From NCBI RefSeq assembly GCF_009017275.1, contig NZ_WBZC01000009.1:1-47829 (forward strand): a stretch of 47,829 nt of DNA, written 5' to 3'. Both the position numbers and the translations under genes were made by a program. Origin of the DNA: Alkaliphilus pronyensis (GTDB taxonomy: Bacteria > Bacillota > Clostridia > Peptostreptococcales > Natronincolaceae). Each line of letters begins with the position of its first letter. Position 1 is the first letter of the stretch. The notes under the pieces are model-generated. The model was not told the origin of the DNA. It did not search any database and was given only the letters and a program-made list of their open reading frames with translations. Of the stretch, positions 24,858-34,137 are shown piece after piece.

Positions 24858-25563
24858 ATTCTTCCATAACCTCTAAAAACTGCATGGGCTTTTCCCTTAC
24901 AATGCCTAGTATCTCAATATTATCACTGAACTCAACACTTGATTTAATTCCATCCGCCAACATATTTTCGAAAATTAGTGTTCTGTGCTCAACATATCTT
25001 TCTAAGGAATAGGTATCACCTATGGCTTTAATCACATATGGAGGTGCTATATAGGTGCCATTTATAATAATGTGATTTCCAGCTAATACTATTTCGCTTC
25101 TAGCAGTTATTCTAAACTCGTTTATTGATATAGCTTCACCACCAAAGGCCCTTAATTCATTTACTAAATTAATTAAGTATCTTTTCCCTTCTACTATATC
25201 TGCGATGTTTTCCTGTAGATTCCCATCCAAAACAATGGTTACCCCTGAGCCTTTAACAGGGGTGTAGCCTGCCAATAGCTTATATTTATTTACTTGATTT
25301 CTTAAACTACTTAGGGGAATACTTTCAATAGCCCTTTCCTTCTCATATTCTTCTACTTGCTTTGACAACTCATCAATTCTTTTTTCAATGTTACTATTTG
25401 CTTCTGTTAGCTCATTAATTTCTTTAATTTCAAAATCTCTATTAATGGGATAATTTAAGTCCCCTTGACTTAAATATGTGTCTGAATCAATTTGTATTCC
25501 AACCAGTGTGCCAAATATAATAAACAAAACCAGTATAAATAGTCCTAATATTTTACTTTTCAA
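24856..25563 (-). CDS. DUF881 (YlxW/YlxX-like) membrane-anchored protein
   Basis: The 235-residue protein has one N-terminal membrane helix (about 5-24), a coiled coil (about 50-85, rich in Glu and Lys) and the DUF881 domain with VKGSGVTIVLDG, LVNELRAFGGEAISIN and ILAGNHIIINGTYIAPPY-like strands. Members are often linked to division or envelope gene sets in Firmicutes, but the function is unknown. The likely start is TTG 25563 with GGAAGTGA upstream. Confidence 0.85.
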   Translation of the reverse strand: MKSKILGLFILVLFIIFGTLVGIQIDSDTYLSQGDLNYPINRDFEIKEINELTEANSNIEKRIDELSKQVEEYEKERAIESIPLSSLRNQVNKYKLLAGYTPVKGSGVTIVLDGNLQENIADIVEGKRYLINLVNELRAFGGEAISINEFRITARSEIVLAGNHIIINGTYIAPPYVIKAIGDTYSLERYVEHRTLIFENMLADGIKSSVEFSDNIEILGIVREKPMQFLEVMEE

Positions 25564-25676
25564 GCCTTCACTTCCTTTTACCTATATATCATTTAGATAA
25601 TTGTATCATAAAACCCAATAGCTTTTATAGATATAATTTTAGGAAGGTATATAAACCCTCCCAAAATAATCTTCTT

Positions 25677-25856
25677 TTATGATCTTCCTAAATGAGTTAA
25701 AGATTTTTCAGCATCCTCAACCATTTTTTTAACCATTTCCCCTCCAACATAGCCTGCATTAGTATCATTTTGTAGCCCCAGCTCTTTGGCAACTTCTTGC
25801 TTAAATGATACTAACGCTTCTCGAGCTTCTGGAACAATTGGTCTTTTTCTAGACAT
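25677..25856 (-). CDS. Small acid-soluble spore protein, alpha/beta type
   Basis: The 59-residue product matches alpha/beta SASPs, which coat DNA in the spore. KQEVAKELGL corresponds to the germination-protease cleavage region, and NAGYVGGEMVKKMVEDAE is the conserved DNA-binding half. AGAGGTGATTTA precedes ATG 25856. It lies between DUF881 and the CBS-ACT gene, divergent from the latter. It shows the organism forms endospores. Confidence 0.9.
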   Translation of the reverse strand: MSRKRPIVPEAREALVSFKQEVAKELGLQNDTNAGYVGGEMVKKMVEDAEKSLTHLGRS

Positions 25857-26023
25857 ATTAAATCACCTCTTTAGTTATTATTTTCATAGAATACTTGATT
25901 TATTACAAGCATATTTTTGATAGAGAAGTTTTTTATTATGTTTTAACCTGCTTATATAGGGTATTAATTTTAAAAATTGCGGGTTTTTATCTTATTTTTA
26001 AATACAATTGGAGGGCATGTTAT

Positions 26024-26629
26024 ATGATTTCATTTAGCTTTATACTACCAAAAAAAAGTTTAACCTTAGTAAACAGCAATATGTCGTTAAACGCAGCTTT
26101 AAATCTATTGGAGGGTGGTAACTTTTTATCTTTGCCTGTTGTAAAAAACAATGAATTTTTAGGTGTAATATCTAAAGAGAAAATTCTTCAAAGAATGATG
26201 GAGACTCCAGAAGCTGAAATTTTTGTGGAGGAGATTGTACGAAGAGATATACCTTCTTTAGGTATGGATAGTGATCCTGAAGAGGCTGCACAGCTATTGG
26301 CTAACACAAACACTCCATTTGTAGCTATTAATGATGTAAATGAGGGTTTTACTGGAATCATAACACATAAAACAATATTTAAGCATTATTCAGCCCTATT
26401 TGGTATTAACAAAGGTCATAAGCTTATTATAACTTCCTATGATATTAAAGGACGTCTTGCTCAGCTTACAGATATTATTTCTAAGGAGGGTGGAAACATA
26501 ATAAGCTTAATAATAGATAATCCTAATGTTTCTACTAATGTAGTTAAAATAATTCTAAGACTAGAATGTGAGGACATAGATCTATTAAGGAAATCAATTG
26601 AAGCCGCTGGATTTTCAATAAGAAAATAA
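26024..26629 (+). CDS. CBS-pair and ACT domain protein (AcuB-like)
   Basis: Two CBS motifs cover about residues 8-125 (SLTLVNSNMSLNAALNLL, FLSLPVVKNNEFLGVIS, ANTNTPFVAINDVNEGFTG). An ACT domain follows (KLIITSYDIKGRLAQLTDII). The order and 201-residue length resemble AcuB. CBS pairs bind adenine nucleotides, so it is probably a small energy or amino-acid sensor. GGAGG at about 26011 fixes ATG 26024; the upstream extension is low-complexity and lacks a site. Confidence 0.85.
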   Translation: MISFSFILPKKSLTLVNSNMSLNAALNLLEGGNFLSLPVVKNNEFLGVISKEKILQRMMETPEAEIFVEEIVRRDIPSLGMDSDPEEAAQLLANTNTPFVAINDVNEGFTGIITHKTIFKHYSALFGINKGHKLIITSYDIKGRLAQLTDIISKEGGNIISLIIDNPNVSTNVVKIILRLECEDIDLLRKSIEAAGFSIRK

Positions 26630-26652
26630 AAAAAGCCCAAATGGGCTTTTTT
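26628..26652. terminator. Bidirectional terminator between CBS-ACT gene and trpS
   Basis: AGCCCA-AA-TGGGCT has A and T runs on either side, serving both convergent genes. Confidence 0.85.
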
Positions 26653-26655
26653 TAT

Positions 26656-27648
26656 TTATACAACTAAGCCTAATTTTTCCCTAACCTTTTTCATTGTGGC
26701 TTCAGCCATTCCAGCTGCTCTTTCTGCCCCTCTTTTGTGGACAGCAGCAACATAATCTGGATTTTTAATTAGTTCATCATATTTTACCTTAAAGGGTCTT
26801 ACACTCTCTACTACCAACTCAGCAACCTGTGCCTTTAATGAACCATAGCCTTTACCTTCAAACATTTCTTCTACTTGATTTATAGAATAGTTACCTAGGG
26901 TAGCAAATATAGTTATAAGGTTTTTAACTCCAGGTTGGTTATCTGTATATGCTATTTTATTTTCTGTATCTGTTACAGCTCTTTTTATTTTTTTTACAAT
27001 AATGTCTTCAGAATCCATAAGAAATATTGTTCCATTGGTATCTTCATCGGACTTAGACATTTTTTTATTTGGTTCCTGTAGGCTCATAATTTTAGCTCCA
27101 ACTTTAGGGATATAAACCTCAGGAATTGTAAAAGTTTCACCATATGCTTGATTAAACCTTAATGCAATATCCCTTGTTAGCTCAAGGTGCTGTTTTTGAT
27201 CCTCTCCTACAGGTACTAGATTTGTTTGATATAACAGAATGTCTGCAGCCTGTAAAACTGGGTAGGTAAATAAACCAGCGTTAATATTATCTTTGTTTTT
27301 TTCAGCCTTTTCTTTAAACTGAGTCATTCTATTTAACTCTCCAATATATGTAAAACAATTTAAAATCCATGAAAGCTCTGGATGCTGTGTAACATTGGAT
27401 TGAAAAAAAATTATATTTTTATCTGGGTCTAATCCGCAGGCTAAGTATTGAACTAAAAAGGAGAGGCATTTGTTTTTGAACTCCTCTGGATTATGTCTTA
27501 TTGTAAGAGAGTGTAAATCTACAATTGAGTATAAGCATTGGTAATCATCCTCTAGTGCCTTCCAATTTTGTATAGCCCCTATATAATTCCCCAGTGTGAG
27601 ACTTCCAGTAGGCTGTGCTCCACTAAAAATAATCTTATCCTTTTCCAT
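26656..27648 (-). CDS. trpS: Tryptophanyl-tRNA synthetase
   Basis: This class I synthetase has the HIGH-like motif in SGAQPTGSLTLGNYIGA and the KMSKS motif in NKKMSKSDEDTNG. GEDQKQHLELTRDIALRFN is also characteristic. It has 330 residues, the normal length. AGGAGG precedes ATG 27648. There is no T-box leader in the short gap before it. It probably forms a unit with the 62-residue gene upstream. Confidence 0.96.
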   Translation of the reverse strand: MEKDKIIFSGAQPTGSLTLGNYIGAIQNWKALEDDYQCLYSIVDLHSLTIRHNPEEFKNKCLSFLVQYLACGLDPDKNIIFFQSNVTQHPELSWILNCFTYIGELNRMTQFKEKAEKNKDNINAGLFTYPVLQAADILLYQTNLVPVGEDQKQHLELTRDIALRFNQAYGETFTIPEVYIPKVGAKIMSLQEPNKKMSKSDEDTNGTIFLMDSEDIIVKKIKRAVTDTENKIAYTDNQPGVKNLITIFATLGNYSINQVEEMFEGKGYGSLKAQVAELVVESVRPFKVKYDELIKNPDYVAAVHKRGAERAAGMAEATMKKVREKLGLVV

Positions 27649-27667
27649 TAAATATACCTCCTAAATA

Positions 27668-27856
27668 TTATGATAAAAGCTTTTCTAGCTCTTCAATTCG
27701 TTTTTCTAGCTCTCTAATCTTCTGAATCATGAAATTCTCATCGCCATAGGATGCCTTTTTACTAAAGTATCTTAAAAGTAAAACTGTTACAACCACAGGA
27801 ACTCCCATTAACAAAATAACGATAAATAAATTCATGAACTGGAATGCTGTTACCAT
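27668..27856 (-). CDS. Small membrane protein with coiled coil, unknown
   Basis: The 62-residue protein has one membrane helix (about 7-29) and then a charged helix ending IRELEKRIEELEKLL, a probable coiled coil. GAGGGGG precedes ATG 27856. It lies 19 bp before trpS. I recognise no family. Confidence 0.65.
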   Translation of the reverse strand: MVTAFQFMNLFIVILLMGVPVVVTVLLLRYFSKKASYGDENFMIQKIRELEKRIEELEKLLS

Positions 27857-27976
27857 AGTAAAGACCCCCTCTTTTTACTTATTGTAATTATACCATAATG
27901 GTTGCTTTTATTTTTCCATTATTTTATAAGCTTCTCAACTTATTTTTTGATTATACTAAAATTTGAGGTGGTTTTT

Positions 27977-28714
27977 TTGAAAATAAAAAATATGGTTGCT
28001 CTTATTATTTTCCTTATGTGTATGACTTTAGTCTCATGTACAGGAAAGATTAATAAAAGTGAGATCAAAAATTCATCAATATTTTTAGAAGCAGAGGTTA
28101 AAAATATTCTAGTTAAAAGCACTGAAGCCAATGTATATTCTGGTATAAAAAGTAGCCTCCCTATATTAATGACATATCCACAAAATAGCATTATAGAGGT
28201 GGTTGGCAGTATAGATGCTTGGTATGTAGTATTAACCGAGGAGGGCTATTTAGGCTGTATTAATAAAAAAGATGTTATACCATATATAGAAGCCAAAGAC
28301 TCAGAGATTAATTATAGGCTTGAAGCTTCATTAACTAAGCTGGAGCAGCGAATGCTGGATTATACCAATAAGGAGAGGGAAAGACATAAGCTTAAGCCGT
28401 TAACATTAGATATAACCTTAACTAAATTGGCACGACTAAAAACAAAGGATTTAATTGACAATAAACACTTTAATCATTATTCACCCAACTATGGGAGTCC
28501 ATTTGAAATGATGAATGATTATAACATCTCCTTTATATATGCTGGAGAAAATCTAGCAGCTAATCCTACTGTAAATGGTGGCCACAAGGCTTTAATGGAA
28601 TCAGCTACCCATAGACATAATATTTTAAATCCAAATTTTACTCATATAGGTATTGGTATCCAAAGGGCTAGCACCAATAGGCTTGTTATTACTCAATTAT
28701 TTATAGGCAAATAA
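27977..28714 (+). CDS. CAP-domain (SCP/PR1) lipoprotein with SH3-like domain
   Basis: TTG 27977 follows GAGGTGG and gives a lipoprotein signal with Cys21 (LVSC). About residues 50-110 look like a bacterial SH3 domain (EGYLGCINKKDV). The C-terminal CAP domain has LEQRMLDYTNKERERHKL, HFNHYSP, ENLAANP and HRHNILNPNFTHIGIG. Clostridial relatives include YkwD-type proteins linked to spores and envelopes. Catalysis is not established for the family. Confidence 0.88.
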   Translation: MKIKNMVALIIFLMCMTLVSCTGKINKSEIKNSSIFLEAEVKNILVKSTEANVYSGIKSSLPILMTYPQNSIIEVVGSIDAWYVVLTEEGYLGCINKKDVIPYIEAKDSEINYRLEASLTKLEQRMLDYTNKERERHKLKPLTLDITLTKLARLKTKDLIDNKHFNHYSPNYGSPFEMMNDYNISFIYAGENLAANPTVNGGHKALMESATHRHNILNPNFTHIGIGIQRASTNRLVITQLFIGK

Positions 28715-28715
28715 C

Positions 28716-28742
28716 AAACGAGGCATCAAAAATGCCTCGTTT
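28716..28742. terminator. Bidirectional terminator after the CAP-domain gene
   Basis: AAACGAGGCAT and its complement form an 11-bp stem with a 5-base loop, flanked by A and T runs. It also serves the convergent glutaredoxin gene. Confidence 0.85.
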
Positions 28743-28747
28743 TAGCT

Positions 28748-28981
28748 TTATTCATTCAATAAGCCTTCAATTTTTCCTTTGTCAAAGCCAACTATTGTTT
28801 CTTCACCAATTTGTATTACTGGTACTGCCATAATACCCTTACTCATTAGCTCTTTTCGTGCACCTGGGTCGTCAGAAACATTCTTTTCTGAAAACTCAAT
28901 CCCCTTTTCCGAAAGATACTCTTTCGCTGTATGACAGTGGGGGCATGTATTACTAGTATAAATAGTTACTTCTTTAGCCAT
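28748..28981 (-). CDS. Glutaredoxin-like protein
   Basis: The 77-residue thioredoxin fold has the redox pair Cys13-Pro-His-Cys16 in [15 protein letters not shown], the cis-Pro MAVPVIQIG, and the closing [11 protein letters not shown]. It belongs to the NrdH/glutaredoxin-like group and would reduce disulfides in the cytoplasm. AAGGAGG precedes ATG 28981. No ribonucleotide reductase lies nearby. Confidence 0.9.
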   Translation of the reverse strand: MAKEVTIYTSNTCPHCHTAKEYLSEKGIEFSEKNVSDDPGARKELMSKGIMAVPVIQIGEETIVGFDKGKIEGLLNE

Positions 28982-29114
28982 TTTATCTGCCTCCTTATTA
29001 ATATTATTTATTTATTAGTTTTAATTTATTTTAACACATATTTTATCTAAACCCAAATTTTTCATGATATAAATATTATACTCTTTTTTAATAGCTATAA
29101 TGTCAGCTAGCCTA

Positions 29115-29132
29115 ACTGTATATGTATACAGT
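29115..29132. promoter_or_regulatory. 18-bp palindrome upstream of the glutaredoxin gene
   Basis: ACTGTATA-TG-TATACAGT has perfect 8-bp arms. It lies between the 71-residue gene and the glutaredoxin gene. It could be an operator; no regulator is evident. Confidence 0.3.
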
Positions 29133-29142
29133 AGTTACTCTC

Positions 29143-29358
29143 TTATTGTTTATCGTCGATAAAGTATTGCTTTATGCCCTGTCTTATTACCTTCTTAGAA
29201 AACAGTGGGTCACCATATTCTTTAATGTTTGAGTACTGTATCAACTCAATAATTGCATCGATGTTATATTTGTTAATTTGTTGAACTCCTTTAAAAAAGC
29301 CTTTTTCCTCTTCTAGCTCCTGCAACAAACTTATAATATCCGTGTTTTTCCTGCACAT
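29143..29358 (-). CDS. Small protein of 71 residues, unknown
   Basis: This charged, helical protein (LLQELEEEKGFFKGVQQI, SKKVIRQGIKQYF) matches no family I know. AAAGGAGGG precedes ATG 29358, which makes expression likely. Confidence 0.55.
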   Translation of the reverse strand: MCRKNTDIISLLQELEEEKGFFKGVQQINKYNIDAIIELIQYSNIKEYGDPLFSKKVIRQGIKQYFIDDKQ

Positions 29359-29414
29359 ATATTGCCCTCCTTTGACTATTATTTTTACACTAAAGGTAAT
29401 TTGTATACTAAAAT

Positions 29415-29443
29415 TTCAAAAAAAGAAGGAGGCAATCGCCTCC
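29415..29443 (-). terminator. Terminator of the glycerol dehydrogenase/regulator unit
   Basis: On the minus strand GGAGGC-GATT-GCCTCC is followed by TTCTTTTTTT, 17 bases past the regulator stop codon. Confidence 0.85.
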
Positions 29444-29459
29444 ATAAATTTTTCTCTTC

Positions 29460-30863
29460 TTACTCAATAATATTGTATTTTCTTGCCTTAAAGGCAACTG
29501 TTTTATGGGTAATTCCAAGGGCCTTTGCTGCTGCGTTAAAGCTCTTAAATCGTTGAAGGGCGTACTTAATTATTTCCATTTCATACTGGTCTAGTGTAGC
29601 TATTTGACCATTTTTATCAAAATTTATTAATCCGTTTTCATTTGACTTATCATAATTAACTCTGTATATGTTTGTAATGTTTGATGGTAATTCATCTATT
29701 GTAATTGTTTCCCCCTCTGATAAAACAATTAGCCTTTCAATTAAGTTTTCAAGCTCTCTAACATTTCCTGGCCAATTGTATTGAACTAATGCCTTTATTG
29801 CTTCCTCATCTAAATTTTTATCTATATTATTTAGTTTTTTAATCTTATTCATAAAATGCTTACATAGCAGCGGTATATCCTCTTTACGTTCTCTTAGTGC
29901 AGGTAGATTTACAGGAACTATATTAAGTCTATAATATAGGTCTTCTCTGAAGGAGCCTTCGATAATTTGCTCTTCAAGATTACGATGGGTTGCTGCTATT
30001 ATTCTTACATCGCACCTTATTGTTTCATTTCCGCCAACTCTTTCAAATTCCTTTTCCTGTATTAATCTTAAAAGCTTAACCTGCATTTCTAAAGGCATGT
30101 CACCAATTTCATCAAGGAATATGGTTCCACCGCTAGCCTGTTGAAATTTACCAATTTTCCTTCTGATGGCACCTGTAAAGGCACCCTGTTCATGTCCAAA
30201 AAGCTCTGATTCCAAAAGATTAGCTGGAATGGCACCACAATTCACCCTTACAAAGCTGTTTTTCTGTCTATCACTTATTTCATGAATTGCCTTTGCCACT
30301 AATTCTTTACCTGTTCCACTTTCGCCTCTAATTAACACAGTGGAATTTGTTTGGGCGGCTTTTTCAGCAGACCAAAGGGCTCTAATAAGCATTGGACTTT
30401 TGCCAATCATTTTTTTGAAGGGAGGACTTAACTCTATTTTTGCATTAGCTGTAGCAGCAGGCAAATGAAGTACTTGCTTATCCTCAACCTCCCCATCCTC
30501 TAGCTCTCTATAGGTTGCCATTATTCCTATAAACTTGCTCTCATCCATTAGAGGTGTTATATATACTTTTATATAGATATTATTTTCTGTCCTTATATAG
30601 CCACTTAGTTTTGTTTTTGTTTTTAATCCCTTTAGAATCAGTTCATCATTATGGGTGCGATAGATACTTTTTCCAATCATGGTAAAGTTACTAACCTTAA
30701 ACAGCTTACCATAGGCATCATTGACATATTCAATTTTCCCTGTAGCATTTACTATACATATACCATCTAGTGCATATTGAAAAATATCATATTTGTATTC
30801 AATAAAGCTATTCTTGCTTTTACTTCTGTTTTTATCTATGTTAGTAACATTGGCAATCTTCAT
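29460..30863 (-). CDS. Sigma-54-dependent activator (PAS, AAA+, Fis HTH)
   Basis: The 467-residue protein has a PAS sensor domain (about 20-125), an AAA+ domain with Walker A GESGTGKE at 180-187 and the sigma-54 contact loop GAFTGA at 227-232, and a Fis-type helix-turn-helix at the end (FNAAAKALGITHKTVAFKA). It opens sigma-54 promoters. It is the last gene after the glycerol-3-phosphate dehydrogenase genes, 21 bp behind the DUF1667 gene. A near-consensus sigma-54 promoter lies before glpP, its most likely target. GAGGGGAGGG precedes ATG 30863. Confidence 0.92.
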   Translation of the reverse strand: MKIANVTNIDKNRSKSKNSFIEYKYDIFQYALDGICIVNATGKIEYVNDAYGKLFKVSNFTMIGKSIYRTHNDELILKGLKTKTKLSGYIRTENNIYIKVYITPLMDESKFIGIMATYRELEDGEVEDKQVLHLPAATANAKIELSPPFKKMIGKSPMLIRALWSAEKAAQTNSTVLIRGESGTGKELVAKAIHEISDRQKNSFVRVNCGAIPANLLESELFGHEQGAFTGAIRRKIGKFQQASGGTIFLDEIGDMPLEMQVKLLRLIQEKEFERVGGNETIRCDVRIIAATHRNLEEQIIEGSFREDLYYRLNIVPVNLPALRERKEDIPLLCKHFMNKIKKLNNIDKNLDEEAIKALVQYNWPGNVRELENLIERLIVLSEGETITIDELPSNITNIYRVNYDKSNENGLINFDKNGQIATLDQYEMEIIKYALQRFKSFNAAAKALGITHKTVAFKARKYNIIE

Positions 30864-30884
30864 TAACCTATCCCTCCCCTCTAA

Positions 30885-31247
30885 TTACATGCTTCTTGTG
30901 GCAATAATATCTATCCCTGTACCTAATACATTTTTTATAATTATGTCTCCCACTTTAATAGGTCCACTAATTTCTACTTTGTTTATTTCCTTCATGCATT
31001 TAAATATTAATCCCTTTGGAATTTCTCCCTTAGTTCTAACAGGTATTCGACAAAGGTGTGCATTTTTTATTTTTACTGTAGATGTCAATACCCTTGTTGG
31101 ATTAGTCATTTCCTTAATACCATAATCCTTACCCCTTGGACATTTATTGCCTGTAACGATATAATCGTCTATTCCATTTTTCTTGTGTTCTACCTCTAGC
31201 TTGCAGCCTAAGGGGCATGCAATACAGATTATATTTTGCTTCTCCAT
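30885..31247 (-). CDS. DUF1667 iron-sulfur protein of the glycerol-3-phosphate dehydrogenase set
   Basis: The 120-residue protein has Cys clusters in CIACPLGCKLEV and NKCPRGKDY, suggesting Fe-S binding. DUF1667 proteins follow the two flavoproteins in many anaerobe glycerol operons and probably act as the electron-transfer subunit. Its ribosome site AGGAGG lies in the end of the upstream gene; the gap is two bases, so translation is coupled. Confidence 0.88.
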   Translation of the reverse strand: MEKQNIICIACPLGCKLEVEHKKNGIDDYIVTGNKCPRGKDYGIKEMTNPTRVLTSTVKIKNAHLCRIPVRTKGEIPKGLIFKCMKEINKVEISGPIKVGDIIIKNVLGTGIDIIATRSM

Positions 31248-31249
31248 TG

Positions 31250-32515
31250 TTACGCCTCCTCAACTTCAAGTTCCACAGATATGGTTGTAAAGCTCCTGTT
31301 TATAAGGTCCTTAGCAGGGATGCTTATAGACTCCATTTCTGCGGGGGCAAGATGATTTTTCTTTATCCTCTTATAAACCTCATCATCCAGCTTAATTACC
31401 ATTTTTGCACTATTATATACATCATTGACCCTCATCATTAGGTGTAGCTTTTCTTCTATATTAGCGACCCTCACCTGTTGAGGAACTATATATCTTACTC
31501 CATAACCAGCATAGGTTTTTTTAATGTTACCATTGCTAGCAAGCTGATTCTTAACATATCTTGCTGCATTTTTTCCTGCTCTTCTGCTTTCTTCAGTTAC
31601 CCAATCTACAAGGTCGTGGACGTGAAGAACATTGCCACAGGCAAAAATACCCTCAATGCTTGTTTCCATTGATTCATTAACAACAGGCCCACCTGTCAAT
31701 GGATGAATCTCAACTCCAGCATTTTCTGAAAGCTCATTTTCTGGTATTAAACCTACTGACAGTAATAAAGTGTCACAATCAAAAATCTTCTCTGTTCCTT
31801 CAATTGGATTTCTATTTTCATCTACCTTTACCACTGTAACCTCTTCTACTCTTGATTTGCCCTTAATATCAATTATTGTATGACTAAGAAGCAGTGGTAT
31901 ATTGTAATCATCTAAACACTGTACAATATTTCTAGTTAAGCCGCCAGAGTAAGGCATTAGCTCTACAACAGCCTTAACTTCAGCTCCTTCAAGGGTCATT
32001 CTTCTTGCCATAATTAATCCAATGTCACCAGAACCAAGAATTACTACCTTTTTACCAACCATATAACCCTCCATATTAACAAATCGTTGGGCTGTACCTG
32101 CAGTAAAAATGCCAGCTGGTCTTGTACCTGGAATATTAATTGCCCCTCTAGTTCGTTCACGACATCCCATTGCCAGTATAACTGCCTTTGCTTGTATATT
32201 TAATATACCTTCGGTGGTATTCATTGCATAAATCGTCTTATTAGGAGATACCTCTAAAACCATTGTATCTAGCTTATACTCAATTCCCATTTCATAAAGC
32301 TCTTCAATAAAGCGTTCAGCATATTCAGGACCAGTTAATTCTTCATTAAAAATATGCAAACCAAAGCCGTTATGAATACACTGCTGTAAAATTCCACCTA
32401 GCTCTCGGTCCCGCTCAATCACTAATATATTATTTACACCATTATTTTTTGCTTCAATGGCGGCTGCTAATCCTGCTGGGCCTCCACCGATAACTACTAC
32501 ATCATAGTTTACCAC
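31250..32515 (-). CDS. FAD/NAD-dependent oxidoreductase (GlpB-like partner)
   Basis: The 421-residue flavoprotein has two dinucleotide folds: DVVVIGGGPAGLAAAIEA for FAD and VVILGSGDIGLIMARRM for NAD. A Cys is close to the flavin site (LGGILQQCIHNGFG), and CGNVLHVHDLVDWVTEES is also typical of this group. It would take electrons from the GlpA-like subunit. The start is GTG 32515 with GGGGGATG upstream. It is 14 bp behind the glpA-like gene. Confidence 0.85.
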   Translation of the reverse strand: MVNYDVVVIGGGPAGLAAAIEAKNNGVNNILVIERDRELGGILQQCIHNGFGLHIFNEELTGPEYAERFIEELYEMGIEYKLDTMVLEVSPNKTIYAMNTTEGILNIQAKAVILAMGCRERTRGAINIPGTRPAGIFTAGTAQRFVNMEGYMVGKKVVILGSGDIGLIMARRMTLEGAEVKAVVELMPYSGGLTRNIVQCLDDYNIPLLLSHTIIDIKGKSRVEEVTVVKVDENRNPIEGTEKIFDCDTLLLSVGLIPENELSENAGVEIHPLTGGPVVNESMETSIEGIFACGNVLHVHDLVDWVTEESRRAGKNAARYVKNQLASNGNIKKTYAGYGVRYIVPQQVRVANIEEKLHLMMRVNDVYNSAKMVIKLDDEVYKRIKKNHLAPAEMESISIPAKDLINRSFTTISVELEVEEA

Positions 32516-32529
32516 TGCTTCATCCCCCT

Positions 32530-34011
32530 TTAGTCTTCTTTAGTCGCCGCAGCTAGGTTTTCAGTATCATCATAAATGGTTTTAGTAGCACCAGTTAATA
32601 TATATGAATCTATTCCATCCTTAACTACATCAGTAATATCTATATTTAGCTCCCTTGCAATAATCTCCATTACTCTTGGACCACAAAAACCACCTTGACA
32701 TCTTCCCATACCAGCTCTTGCTCTACGCTTAACAGCGTCTAGGGTTAATGCACCTGCTTTTCGCTTAATAACATCTACAATTTCTCCTTCTGTTATTTGC
32801 TCACATCTACAAATAACTCTACCATATCGTGGGTCTTGATCTATTAATTGCTGCTTTTCCTCCATAGATAGCTCAGTAAAGGGTTTAAATGCCTTACGTT
32901 TTGGATTAAAGCTCTTATTTTCTTCAAAGGCACCTGCTGAGGTTTTTAATATATCTATTGCATAATTTCCTATGGCTGGAGCTGCACTTAAACCAGGAGA
33001 ATCAATTGCTGCAACATTAATAAATCCTCTTGACTCCTGTACTTCTTCTATAATAAAATCTCCAGTTGGAGTTTTTGCCCTCAATCCTGAAAATGAAGTA
33101 ATGACCTTATAATAGGGAAAGCTTTTTACCACCTTCTCTGCTTTTTCTCTTAAGAAGGTAAAGCCCTCTGTAGTGGTTTCATTGGCTTCTTTATTTCCTG
33201 TGTTTTCTGCCGTTGGACCAATTAATACATTCCCGTGTACCGTCGGTAATACTAAAACTCCCTTTCCAGCCTTTGTTGGACACTGGAAAACAACTTTGTT
33301 CACAAAGTCACCTGCGGTTTTATCAAAAAGGTGATATTGCCCTCTGTTAGGTACTATTTCAAAATATGGCCTATTAACCATATTGTTTATTTCATCTGCG
33401 TATAAACCAGCGCAGTTAATTACATACTTAGTTTCTATTTTATGGCTGCCTGCTTTAATAATATATTTATTATTACTTTTATCAATTGATGTTACCTTGC
33501 TATTAAGAAGTATTTCTACACCATTGTCGGCTGCATTTTCTGCTAAAGCAATTGCTAATTCAAAAGGACCAATTATTCCAGCAGTGGGAGCATATAGGGC
33601 TGCTACCACTTCTTCACTTAAATTTGGCTCCATTTCCCTCAGTTCTGCTTGATTTAATATTTTTAATCCCGGTACTCCATTATTGTTTCCTTGCTCTTCT
33701 AGCTTTTTTAATATTTCCACCTCTTCATCATTAAATGCTACAACAAATGAACCAATTCTTTCAAAGGGTACTTCTAACTCACGACATAGTTCCTCTTGAA
33801 GCCTGTTACCCAAAACGTTAGTCTTAGCCTTTAAGCTTCCAGTTTTAGCATCGTATCCAGCATGAATTATTGCACTATTTGCTTTTGTAGTTCCATTAGC
33901 GACATCGTTTTCCTTTTCTATAATAACAATGTTAAGGTTATATCTCGCCAGCTCTCTTGCGATATATGTTCCTATAACACCAGCTCCTATAACGGCAACA
34001 TCTACCTTCAT
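32530..34011 (-). CDS. glpA: Anaerobic glycerol-3-phosphate dehydrogenase, GlpA-like, with BFD [2Fe-2S] domain
   Basis: Residues 1 to about 370 form an FAD-dependent DAO-type dehydrogenase (VAVIGAGVIGTYIAREL, GTTKANSAIIHAGYDA). The tail is a BFD-like [2Fe-2S] domain with Cys pairs ICRCEQ and CQGGFC. This order matches GlpA, which turns sn-glycerol 3-phosphate into dihydroxyacetone phosphate. GGAGGAG precedes ATG 34011. The following FAD/NAD oxidoreductase and DUF1667 protein would complete the complex. The symbol reflects architecture and context. Confidence 0.85.
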   Translation of the reverse strand: MKVDVAVIGAGVIGTYIARELARYNLNIVIIEKENDVANGTTKANSAIIHAGYDAKTGSLKAKTNVLGNRLQEELCRELEVPFERIGSFVVAFNDEEVEILKKLEEQGNNNGVPGLKILNQAELREMEPNLSEEVVAALYAPTAGIIGPFELAIALAENAADNGVEILLNSKVTSIDKSNNKYIIKAGSHKIETKYVINCAGLYADEINNMVNRPYFEIVPNRGQYHLFDKTAGDFVNKVVFQCPTKAGKGVLVLPTVHGNVLIGPTAENTGNKEANETTTEGFTFLREKAEKVVKSFPYYKVITSFSGLRAKTPTGDFIIEEVQESRGFINVAAIDSPGLSAAPAIGNYAIDILKTSAGAFEENKSFNPKRKAFKPFTELSMEEKQQLIDQDPRYGRVICRCEQITEGEIVDVIKRKAGALTLDAVKRRARAGMGRCQGGFCGPRVMEIIARELNIDITDVVKDGIDSYILTGATKTIYDDTENLAAATKED

Positions 34012-34045
34012 AAATTCATCTCCTCCACCTTCTATTTAACACTAT

Positions 34046-34101
34046 AAAAAAACAAAAGCCACATAAAACACACCTAATTCCTTAGGTTGCTTTACGTGGC
34101 T
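34046..34101 (-). terminator. Leader terminator of glpA, probable GlpP target
   Basis: On the minus strand AGCCACGTAAAGCAACCTAA pairs with nearly all of a matching strand (one bulged G, two G-T pairs) around a GGA loop, followed by TTTTGTTTTTTT. It lies after the promoter at 34138-34166 and before glpA, so it acts as a leader attenuator, though it also sits after glpK. In Bacillus subtilis, GlpP bound to glycerol 3-phosphate reads through such a glpD leader terminator. glpP is encoded nearby. Confidence 0.75.
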
Positions 34102-34137
34102 CTCCAATTCTCAGCCAAAACAGTATTTATTTAATAT

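Noticed and set aside
27649-27667. T-box leader for trpS
   Set aside because: The gap upstream of trpS is only 19 bases and the next upstream gene gap also lacks T-box sequences.
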